Source: Actinomycetota bacterium
GTDB taxonomy: Bacteria > Actinomycetota > Thermoleophilia > Gaiellales > Gaiellaceae
NCBI GenBank assembly: GCA_003162235.1
Contig: PMMN01000075.1
Span: forward strand, 63,684-72,208
Direction: 5' to 3'
DNA: 8,525 bases
In this document: positions 1 through 7,128 of the stretch, in pieces
Layout of the letters: each line of letters begins with the position of its first letter
How positions within the stretch are numbered: the stretch's first letter is position 1
Translations under genes and position numbers: made by a program
Notes under the pieces: model-generated
The model's input: the letters and a program-made list of their open reading frames with translations, nothing else
Told to the model about the DNA's origin: nothing
Databases searched by the model: none

Positions 1-27
1 GGCTCCCTGCGCGATCGTGGTTTTCAC

Positions 28-732
28 GTGGCGCCAAGTCTCACTTTTACTGCGCTTTTGCTTGGGCCCACCGGTCTGCCGGTATTCGTTCGCAATGGTC
101 GCCACTGGCTCGTACTCAGCTTCCTGGTGGCTCTGGCAGCTCTGTACGTCGCTTCTCGTGTGCGGGAGCGACACTGGATTCTCTCGCGCGGACCCAAGAA
201 AGCTCTTGCGGCGGTATGGGCGCTCGCGCTCGTTTTCTCCCTTGGTTACGGTCCCTTGCACCCGTTCGATACGAATGGGTCAAGTGGAGTGCGATCTACC
301 ACACGACCGGACGGCGAGCAGTGGGAGCTTCCGAGGCACGGTCTCTCGATCGAAACGCTGTTCGTCCACAACTCGGGTCTCTTCGGCGCGACGCTCGTCG
401 GAGTCGAGGCGCCGACGGCGCAGCGGCGCTTGACGAGCGTTCTGGTCGGCTACTGGGAACCATGGTTCGGTCCGAAAAACGCGGTCTGGCCCGACGGGCT
501 GCCGAACGATTTCATCAAGACACCGCTTCACCGACTCACGCTCCCGGGGCGCGCCACGCGCCAGATCACCGTGGTCTTCCGGCCCAAGCACTGTCGGCGC
601 GTGGGCGACCTGGCGCCGGTGCGCTACGTGCGCCTGCGCTATCGCCTCGGCCCGCTCACGCTTACTCAGCCGTTCCCACTTCCGACGCCGCTCGCCCTTT
701 GCGACACGACGCGAGCGCGTAAAGCGGCGTAG
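28..732 (+). CDS. Hypothetical membrane-anchored protein with a C-terminal external beta-rich domain
   Basis: I do not recognise a family. Read from the GTG at 28, the protein has 234 residues. It has two strongly hydrophobic stretches (about residues 27-45 and 57-75) separated by a short basic loop (RVRERHW...SRGPKK), which suggests two membrane helices joined by a cytoplasmic turn. The remaining 160 residues alternate hydrophobic and polar residues in strand-like blocks (ETLFVHNSG, ATLVGVEAP, TSVLVGYW, RQITVVFRP, YVRLRYRLG), as in an Ig-like beta-sandwich outside the membrane. The only two cysteines, 189 and 225, flank the last strands and could form a disulfide. The reading frame has no stop back to position 1 and the GTG at 28 has no clear ribosome binding site, so the true start may lie upstream of the window. 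Third-position GC looks lower over the first 80 codons than in tgt. It lies 89 bases before tgt and has no evident functional link to it. Confidence 0.6.
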   Translation: MAPSLTFTALLLGPTGLPVFVRNGRHWLVLSFLVALAALYVASRVRERHWILSRGPKKALAAVWALALVFSLGYGPLHPFDTNGSSGVRSTTRPDGEQWELPRHGLSIETLFVHNSGLFGATLVGVEAPTAQRRLTSVLVGYWEPWFGPKNAVWPDGLPNDFIKTPLHRLTLPGRATRQITVVFRPKHCRRVGDLAPVRYVRLRYRLGPLTLTQPFPLPTPLALCDTTRARKAA

Positions 733-791
733 ATCCGCGACAGACTTGTATCGCTTTCCCCGATAGCCTTACTTCAGGGGTCACGGCTTGA

Positions 792-1946
<1,155 letters not shown>

Positions 1947-1993
1947 GGCTTGCGCTAGCGGATCTCAGACGCCGGTTTTCGAGTGCGTTACCG

Positions 1994-2024
1994 TTGGCGC
2001 TAGACCGTCCACGGTCTGCACAAT
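1994..2024 (+). promoter_or_regulatory. Candidate yajC-secDF promoter with a dyad in a long spacer
   Basis: TTGGCG (1994-1999, four of six matches to TTGACA) and CACAAT (2019-2024, four of six matches to TATAAT) are separated by 19 bases, longer than the 17-base optimum. The perfect inverted repeat at 2002-2017 sits centrally in that spacer. This is the layout of promoters controlled by MerR-family regulators, but both hexamers are weak and no regulator gene is in the window. Transcription would start near 2031 and leave a leader of about 72 bases before yajC. This is inference from layout only. Confidence 0.25.
2002..2017. repeat. Perfect inverted repeat, 7-bp arms and 2-base centre, between tgt and yajC
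   Basis: AGACCGT-CC-ACGGTCT is an exact dyad. As DNA it could be an operator for a dimeric regulator. As RNA it could form a 6-bp hairpin with a UCCA loop and act as a weak terminator or pause after tgt, although no T-run follows it (the next bases are GCACAATTACG). Its position 56 bases after the tgt stop and 85 bases before the yajC start fits either role. An 8-base palindrome, CGCTAGCG, lies just after tgt at 1953-1960. Confidence 0.45.
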
Positions 2025-2089
2025 TACGCGAGGAGCTCGTGCGACGCGCACCGGGCGCCTCGGTCGTGCAGGCCTGGCGGAATAGGTTC

Positions 2090-2095
2090 TAAGGT
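2090..2095 (+). promoter_or_regulatory. Alternative -10 element giving a leaderless yajC transcript
   Basis: TAAGGT fits the actinobacterial TAnnnT -10 pattern and ends seven bases before the yajC ATG at 2103. Transcription from it would start at or next to the A of the start codon. No good -35 is visible 17 bases upstream. The same bases include AAGG (2091-2094), eight bases before the ATG, which could instead be a weak ribosome binding site. The sequence alone cannot decide between the two. Confidence 0.25.
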
Positions 2096-2102
2096 TCTGA
2101 GC

Positions 2103-2426
2103 ATGCCCTCTTACTACGTAGTCGCCGTCGTCGCCTTCATCGGTGTTCTCTGGCTGCTCGTGGCGCTGCCGCAGAGACGGATAAACCGTCGGCACGCCGA
2201 GGTCGTGGCCGGTCTCGAAGTAGGCGATCGAGTGGTGACCGCGGGCGGCTTCCACGGCGTCGTGCGCGAGCTTGCCGAGGACACCGTTCGGCTCGAGGTC
2301 GCACCCGAGACTGTGGTCACGCTGGCGCTGGGCGCCGTAGCGGCTGTACTGGCACCGTCGCAGGAACCTGGCACCGGGGATGGAACCGGCGCAGACGTGG
2401 ACTCGGACCGAGGTTCGTCAAGCTAA
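2103..2426 (+). CDS. yajC: Sec translocon accessory subunit YajC
   Basis: YajC is a small inner-membrane partner of SecD and SecF in the holotranslocon that helps SecYEG export proteins. The product is 107 residues long. It has one N-terminal membrane helix (about 3-22), then a basic stretch (PQRRINRRH, 23-31) that anchors the cytoplasmic side, then the family core EVGDRVVTAGGFHGVVREL (about 39-57) and further strands up to residue 84. The last 20 residues are an acidic, glycine- and serine-rich tail (DGTGADVDSDRGSSS) with no visible domain. The gene ends 13 bases before the preferred secDF start, so the two are almost certainly cotranscribed and probably translationally coupled. The position between tgt and secD is the conserved one for this family. 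Confidence 0.93.
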   Translation: MPSYYVVAVVAFIGVLWLLVALPQRRINRRHAEVVAGLEVGDRVVTAGGFHGVVRELAEDTVRLEVAPETVVTLALGAVAAVLAPSQEPGTGDGTGADVDSDRGSSS

Positions 2427-2439
2427 GCTGCACCCTCGA

Positions 2440-5112
2440 ATGTCGTCGCGCCGTCCCCACATCATCCTGCTCCTGCTGATCCTGGCCACGCTGGGTGGGG
2501 TCTTCCTCTTTGCTGCGCCGCAGTCGCCTCTCTACAAGCCGCCGGCGCTCGGGCTTGATCTCAAGGGCGGCCTCCAGGTGGTGCTGCAAGCCGAGCCCAC
2601 CGGCGGGCGCAAAGTGACCTCCGAGGACATGACACGCTCGGTGAACATCATGCGCCGGCGCGTCGACGCGCTCGGTGTCGCCGAGCCCGACATCCGTACT
2701 CAGGGATCGAACCAGATCGTCATCGATCTGCCGGGCGTAAGCAACCAAGCGCGAGCTTTGCAGGTGATCGGCAAGACCGCACAGCTCCAGATCTTCGATC
2801 TCGAAGCGGCCCTGGTTCCCCCGTCTGTGTCCCAATTCCACGCGCAGCCCCACACCCTCTACCCCTTACTCAAGGCCGTACAGGGGCAGGTGAAAGTGAG
2901 GGGAGCGTCCAGTTACTACTTCTTCACCGCCAAGCACAAGCTCATCCTTGATCTGACTCCGTCGAAGAAAAAGAGCGCCATTCGCCTAGGCGTTCCGAAG
3001 TCGACGACGGTCGTCTCCTGCGACGTGAAGACCAGCCGTGTCTGTCCCGGCCCGACTCAGCCTTTCGTGCCAAAATCGGGGCAGACCTTCTGGTACCTGT
3101 TCAAGCTGCCGCCCGCGCTGACGGGCACGGACCTGAACGCGAGTGGAATCCGGGCCGACTTCGGTTCGGGCGGCGGCGCCATCGTCGACCTCAGTTTCAC
3201 GAGCGCAGGAAACAAGGCCTTCCACAAGATCACGGCGGCCGAGTTCAACCGCGGCCAGGTGTACGGCACCCAGCACAACGCGATCGTGCTCGACGGCCAG
3301 CTGATCACTTTCCCACAGATCGACCCCACCGACCAGTCGCTCAGCAACGGTATCGATCCGTCGGTGACCGGCGCGATCATCGAGGGGGTCGGCTCGATCA
3401 ACGAGGCCAAGGACATCGCGACGGTGCTGCAGACGGGCGCCCTGCCGGTGAGCTTCAAGACGATCGAGAACACCCAGATCTCGGCCACTCTGGGTAAGGA
3501 CTCGCTGCATCAGGCGCTGGTGGCGGCGATCGTGGGACTGGCGCTCGTGGTCGTCTTCCTGCTAGTGCTCTATCGCTTCTTGGGCCTCGTCGCGGTGATC
3601 GGACTCGGCACCTACGCCCTCTTCCTGTATGGGGTGATCCTGCTCTTCAACGTCACTCTGACCCTGCCGGGCTTCGCGGGCATGATCCTCACGATCGGCG
3701 TGGCGGCCGACGCCAATGTCGTCATCTTCGAGCGCATCAAGGAGGAGTCCCGTGCGGGCAAATCGGTGAAAGCCGCTGTTGCCACGGGCTACCAGCGCGG
3801 CTTCCACACCATCCTCGACGCCAACGTCGTGACCGCGATCACCGCGGCAGTCCTCTTCCTGGTCGCCACAGCCGGAGTCAAGGGCTTCGCGCTGATGCTG
3901 CTGCTCGGCACCGGCATCTCGCTCATCACCGCCGTCGCCGGCACGCGCGCCATGCTCGGCCTGCTCTCCAACTTCCGCTGGTTCGGCAACCCGAGCTTCA
4001 TGGGCGCCAAGGGCGCTCAGCGCGGACGCTGGTTGCAGATCGACTTCATGCGCAAGCGCTATCTGTGGCTGGCGCTTTCGGGAGTCGTGGTTCTGGTCAG
4101 CGCGGTGGCGCTCGGCACCAGGGGCCTCAACCTCGGCATCGACTTCAAGGGCGGTACGCAGATCATCTTCAACACGCCGAAGCCGACTCAGCTGGCGGAC
4201 GTGCGCAGCCTCGTGACCAAGGTGACCGGCGAGCGGAGCGCCTTCATAGTCGGTCGAAGTAATAAAGCTACCGTCGGCGGTTCCGAGAGCTACAAGAGCT
4301 TTGAGATCCGCGTTCGCACTCCCAGTCGGGTCATCCAGACCTCCCTGACCAATCAGCTGGAGAGCAAGTTCCATGCCCCTCCCCCGAGCTCGCAGAACGT
4401 CTCGGCCAGTTTCGGACGCCAGATCGCCCGCAGCGCGATTCTGGCGATCATCGTTTCTTTCCTGCTGATCACGGGCTACATGACGATGCGCTTCGACTTC
4501 AAGTTCGCGGCGCCAGTGATCGTGGCGGTGCTGCACGACATCGTGATCACGGTCGGGGTCTATGCGCTGACGGCCCGCGAGGTGACGACCTCCACGGTCG
4601 CCGCTGTGCTGACCGTACTCGGCTACTCGATCTACGACACGATCATCATCTTCGACCGCATCCGCGAGAACGTGCCGCTGATGAGACAGGCGCCGTTCGC
4701 CCGCATCGTCAATGTCTCAGTCTGGGAGACGATCCGTCGCTCCCTGGCCACGACCTTCATCACCCTGCTTCCGGTCGGGGCACTCTTCATCGCCGGCGGC
4801 GACACGCTCAAGGACTTCGCCTTCGCGCTGCTGGTCGGAATCACGTCGGGCGCCTACTCCTCGATCTTCGTGGCGGCGCCGCTCTTGACGATCTGGAAGG
4901 AGCGGGAGCCGGAGTACGTGCGGCGCCTACAAGGGACCGGTTACCACGGCGGTCGCGACGAGTCGGTGAGCGGGAGGGCCCCGCAGCCGGCGCTGGCGGC
5001 GGCTGCCGAGCAGCCTGCCGTGTACGACAGGTACGAGGGCGAAGCAGCAGAGAAGCGAGAACGGCGCCGGCAGAGGAGAAGGCGCTCGAGGCCACATGGC
5101 CGGCCCCGCTAG
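2440..5112 (+). CDS. secDF: Fused protein-export membrane protein SecDF
   Basis: SecDF uses the proton motive force to complete translocation of proteins through SecYEG. The 890-residue product joins SecD (about 1-510) and SecF (about 530-820). SecD shows TM1 (8-25), the motif LGLDLKGG (37-44), the P1 region, and five helices between 357 and 503, including VAADANVVIFERI with Asp424. SecF shows TM7 (542-558), LGIDFKGG (565-572), and five helices between 664 and 815, including GYSIYDTIIIFDRIREN with Asp733, then Arg767. Asp424, Asp733 and Arg767 correspond by motif and spacing to the proton-relay residues of Thermus SecDF. P1 contains an insertion of about 100 residues (126-225) compared with the Bacillus protein, with the protein's only cysteines (194, 202). 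The tail (821-890) is hydrophilic and ends in an arginine-rich stretch. I prefer the ATG at 2440, because the upstream in-frame ATG at 2380 would overlap yajC by 47 bases and add 20 polar residues before TM1. Neither start has a clear ribosome binding site, which suggests coupling to yajC. Confidence 0.96.
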   Translation: MSSRRPHIILLLLILATLGGVFLFAAPQSPLYKPPALGLDLKGGLQVVLQAEPTGGRKVTSEDMTRSVNIMRRRVDALGVAEPDIRTQGSNQIVIDLPGVSNQARALQVIGKTAQLQIFDLEAALVPPSVSQFHAQPHTLYPLLKAVQGQVKVRGASSYYFFTAKHKLILDLTPSKKKSAIRLGVPKSTTVVSCDVKTSRVCPGPTQPFVPKSGQTFWYLFKLPPALTGTDLNASGIRADFGSGGGAIVDLSFTSAGNKAFHKITAAEFNRGQVYGTQHNAIVLDGQLITFPQIDPTDQSLSNGIDPSVTGAIIEGVGSINEAKDIATVLQTGALPVSFKTIENTQISATLGKDSLHQALVAAIVGLALVVVFLLVLYRFLGLVAVIGLGTYALFLYGVILLFNVTLTLPGFAGMILTIGVAADANVVIFERIKEESRAGKSVKAAVATGYQRGFHTILDANVVTAITAAVLFLVATAGVKGFALMLLLGTGISLITAVAGTRAMLGLLSNFRWFGNPSFMGAKGAQRGRWLQIDFMRKRYLWLALSGVVVLVSAVALGTRGLNLGIDFKGGTQIIFNTPKPTQLADVRSLVTKVTGERSAFIVGRSNKATVGGSESYKSFEIRVRTPSRVIQTSLTNQLESKFHAPPPSSQNVSASFGRQIARSAILAIIVSFLLITGYMTMRFDFKFAAPVIVAVLHDIVITVGVYALTAREVTTSTVAAVLTVLGYSIYDTIIIFDRIRENVPLMRQAPFARIVNVSVWETIRRSLATTFITLLPVGALFIAGGDTLKDFAFALLVGITSGAYSSIFVAAPLLTIWKEREPEYVRRLQGTGYHGGRDESVSGRAPQPALAAAAEQPAVYDRYEGEAAEKRERRRQRRRRSRPHGRPR

Positions 5113-5440
5113 CGGCTCGCGCCAACTCGCGAGCGAGCTCGCGCTGGCAGCCGTGGGCACGGTCGCCCTGACCGCCGAGAGGATCGATGCACTGGCCGAG
5201 GCTATCGCCGCCCGCGGCGGTGTTGCCACGAGCGAGGAGGCGCGCGCCTTCCTGCGCGAGCAGGTTGAGAGCTGGCGCGAGGAGGCGGCTCGGATGAGCG
5301 GTCAGGCGACCTCGTGGATCGGCGCTATCGCGCGCGAGCTCGGCCTGGTCAGCCGCGAGGAGGCCGACGAGCTGGAGTTGCGAGTCGCTCAGCTCGAGCA
5401 CCGGCTGCAGCTCCTGGAGAGAGATTCCGACCCGGCGTGA
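5096..5440 (+). CDS. Small phasin-like coiled-coil protein, overlapping secDF
   Basis: The 114-residue product resembles the small alpha-helical proteins often annotated as phasin or polyhydroxyalkanoate synthesis regulator (PhaF-like, COG3937). The pattern is an alanine-rich amphipathic helix ending in LTAERIDALAEAIAARGG (25-42), a helix beginning SEEARAFLREQVE (46-58), the turn ELGLVSREEADEL (81-93), and a C-terminal heptad-like coiled coil (about 86-110). It has no signal peptide, membrane helix, cysteine or catalytic motif, so a structural or adaptor role is likely. The match is to an overall pattern, so the family call is moderate and the name should not be read as proof of PHA metabolism. 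The ATG overlaps the last 17 bases of secDF, with GAGG (5088-5091) four bases upstream and an AGGAGAAGG run further up (5074-5082). This implies cotranslation with secDF. Confidence 0.8.
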   Translation: MAGPASGSRQLASELALAAVGTVALTAERIDALAEAIAARGGVATSEEARAFLREQVESWREEAARMSGQATSWIGAIARELGLVSREEADELELRVAQLEHRLQLLERDSDPA

Positions 5441-5495
5441 ACCCAGGCCGCGGCGAGTTTCTGGTCGGGACGCGCTCGGCGTCGGTAGAAGGGGT

Positions 5496-5501
5496 TACTC
5501 T
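5496..5501 (+). promoter_or_regulatory. Candidate -10 element for a leaderless lysyltransferase-like transcript
   Basis: TACTCT fits TAnnnT and ends six bases before the GTG at 5508, which would place the transcription start at the start codon. No convincing -35 is visible. The only purine-rich run nearby, AGAAGGGG (5487-5494), lies 13 bases from the GTG, too far for a typical ribosome binding site. Readthrough from the yajC-secDF operon remains possible across the 67-base gap. Confidence 0.25.
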
Positions 5502-5507
5502 GAAGAC

Positions 5508-7082
5508 GTGACTCCAAGGCGGATGCCGCGAGTGCGAGTCGAGTCTCTGCTGGCTGCGGCGGCCGCGCTGGTGGGTGTGGTCGCGCTCGTCTCCGGTCTG
5601 ACTCCGGAGTTCGCCGATCGCTCCAGGCTGATCAGGGGCGTGCTTCCGCCCGGCTTTCCCGAGATCGCCCGCGTGCTCACGCTCGCCTTTGGCCTGGCGC
5701 TGCTGCTGCTCTCACGCTCGCTGGCCAGAGGCCGCCGGCGCGCCTGGCAGCTGGCGCTCTTCGCTGTCGGCGGGGTCGCGCTCGCGCATCTGGCGAAGGG
5801 ACTCGACTTCGAGGAGGCGATCATAAGCTCGCTGCTTGTGATCGGGCTGCTGCGCTACCGCTCCCACTTCGACGCGCCCGGCGATCCCGCGGTCCGGCGC
5901 CCGGTTCTCGGTGCGCTGCTGGCGCTAGCGGGCGTGGTTGGAATCGGGGTGGTACTGAGCACGCGCGATATACCCGATCGCGTCGGAAACCTGATCACCA
6001 TCACGGCGGTGTTCTTCGGCTTGCGGGCGCTGATGCTCTGGCTCGGACCTTTCCCCGAGCACGTTCGCCAGTCGCTGGAGGAGCGGCACCGCGCCCGGGA
6101 GCTGGTCGATAGCTTTGGTCGGGACAGTCTCGCCTTCTTCACGCTCAGGCGCGATAAGAGCTACTACTTCTCGGATAGCGGCAACTCCTTCCTCGCCTAC
6201 CGTCTGGTCGGCAGCTCGGCGCTGATCAGTGGCGACCCTGTGGGGGAGGAGAACGAGTTCCGCGACCTGCTCGGAGATTTCGCTCGCAGAGCCCGTGACC
6301 ACGGTTGGCGTATAGCCGTCGTCGGAGCCGGCCCAGATTGGCTCGGCCTTTATCGGGAGCTCGGAATGCGGCGGGTGATCAAGATCGGCGACGAGGCTGT
6401 TGTCCGGCCGGAGGTCTTCTCGACCGAGGGCCGGGCGATCAGGAAAGTCCGGCAGTCTGCGCGCAAGATCGCCGAGCGCGATAGCGTGAGCTTTCTGATC
6501 GAGAGAGCGGCGGAGATGGACGAGGAGCGGCGCGCGCAACTCGAGGAGATCTCGAGCGCCTGGCTGGCGGGTCGCCGCGAGCGAGGTTTCTCGATGGCGA
6601 TCGACGACCTCTTCGCCGCCGGAAGCGTCTTTGCGCTCGCGCTCGACTGCGGCGGCGAGCCGATCGCCTTTCTCCATCTCGTTCCCGGCTCGGCCGGCGG
6701 AGGTTACTCGCTCTCCAGCCAGAGGCGCCTACCGGGGTGTCCCGGAGGAATATCCGAGTACTTGATCGTGGAGACGCTCGCCTGGGCGCGAGAGGCCGGT
6801 GTGCGCGAGTTCTCGCTCAATTTCTGCGCCTTCCGCGACCTGCTCCGCGGCGACTCGCAGGGCCCGCTTCTGCATCGGCTGGCGCGACGGGTGTTACTCG
6901 GACTCGACTCCTTCTTCCAGATCGAGAGGCTCAACTCGTTCAGCCGCAAGTTCCTACCCGAGTGGCGGCCCCGCTACGTCTGCCTGGAACGGCTGAGCGA
7001 TCTACCCGCCGTGGGCATCGCCTACTTGCGAGCAGAGTCACTGATCGCGTCGCCGCGAATGCCCGGTCGAAAGACGACCTGA
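5508..7082 (+). CDS. Membrane protein with aminoacyl-phosphatidylglycerol synthase (DUF2156) domain
   Basis: The C-terminal part (about 200-495) matches the DUF2156/MprF catalytic domain, which moves an amino acid, classically lysine, from its tRNA to phosphatidylglycerol and makes the membrane less negative. Recognisable blocks are DSLAFFTLRRDKSYYFSDSG (206-225), AYRLVGSSALISGDPVG (230-246), LYRELGMRRVIKIGDEAVV (281-299), EGRAIRKVRQSARKIAERD (307-325), SEYLIVETLAWAREAGVREFSLNF (416-439) and QIERLNSFSRKFLPEWRPRYVC (471-492). The 524-residue protein begins with about five or six hydrophobic segments (12-30, 53-71, 80-97, 102-116, 132-150, 161-180). That is fewer than in full-length MprF, so the complete flippase module appears absent. 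There is no fused lysyl-tRNA synthetase, unlike mycobacterial LysX. Whether the donor is lysyl-, alanyl- or another tRNA cannot be read from the sequence. The gene lies 67 bases after the phasin-like gene and 46 before the UbiB-like gene. The GTG start is the first in a plausible position but lacks a good ribosome binding site. Confidence 0.88.
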   Translation: MTPRRMPRVRVESLLAAAAALVGVVALVSGLTPEFADRSRLIRGVLPPGFPEIARVLTLAFGLALLLLSRSLARGRRRAWQLALFAVGGVALAHLAKGLDFEEAIISSLLVIGLLRYRSHFDAPGDPAVRRPVLGALLALAGVVGIGVVLSTRDIPDRVGNLITITAVFFGLRALMLWLGPFPEHVRQSLEERHRARELVDSFGRDSLAFFTLRRDKSYYFSDSGNSFLAYRLVGSSALISGDPVGEENEFRDLLGDFARRARDHGWRIAVVGAGPDWLGLYRELGMRRVIKIGDEAVVRPEVFSTEGRAIRKVRQSARKIAERDSVSFLIERAAEMDEERRAQLEEISSAWLAGRRERGFSMAIDDLFAAGSVFALALDCGGEPIAFLHLVPGSAGGGYSLSSQRRLPGCPGGISEYLIVETLAWAREAGVREFSLNFCAFRDLLRGDSQGPLLHRLARRVLLGLDSFFQIERLNSFSRKFLPEWRPRYVCLERLSDLPAVGIAYLRAESLIASPRMPGRKTT

Positions 7083-7103
7083 GCGCTGCGCTTTTCGGTC
7101 GTC
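7073..7103 (+). terminator. Stem-loop across the stop codon of the DUF2156 gene
   Basis: GACGACC (7073-7079) pairs exactly with GGTCGTC (7097-7103). Inside lies a second dyad, AGCGC-T-GCGCT (7082-7092), followed by TTTC. The stop codon TGA (7080-7082) sits in the loop. The lower stem is 7 bp and the inner stem could add about 4 bp. No T-run follows the outer stem, so a classical intrinsic terminator is not shown. It could be an actinobacterial U-less terminator, an mRNA-stabilising hairpin, or an attenuator before the UbiB-like gene. Confidence 0.4.
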
Positions 7104-7128
7104 GCGTCCTTCCTGTCACACTTCCTCA

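Noticed and set aside
17..433. Overlapping + strand frame at the left edge
   Set aside because: The product turns into Ser/Arg-rich low-complexity sequence typical of an out-of-frame reading; the frame from 28 has coherent membrane helices and strands.
2380..2439. Upstream ATG extending SecDF by 20 residues
   Set aside because: It overlaps yajC by 47 bases, has no ribosome binding site, and adds polar residues before a typical SecD N-terminus (MSSRRPHIILLLL).
4048..4050. Internal ATG as a separate start for SecF
   Set aside because: No ribosome binding site precedes it, the frame is continuous with SecD, and there is no stop between the halves; one fused product is simpler.
3562..4536. Long open frame of 324 codons on the - strand opposite secDF
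   Set aside because: It is a GC-rich antisense shadow: low-complexity acidic and His/Arg-rich composition, no domain, and full overlap with highly conserved SecDF codons.
5469..5483. Small hairpin GACGC-GCTCG-GCGTC before the DUF2156 gene
   Set aside because: A 5-bp stem in GC-rich sequence is expected by chance, does not extend, and has no T-run after it.
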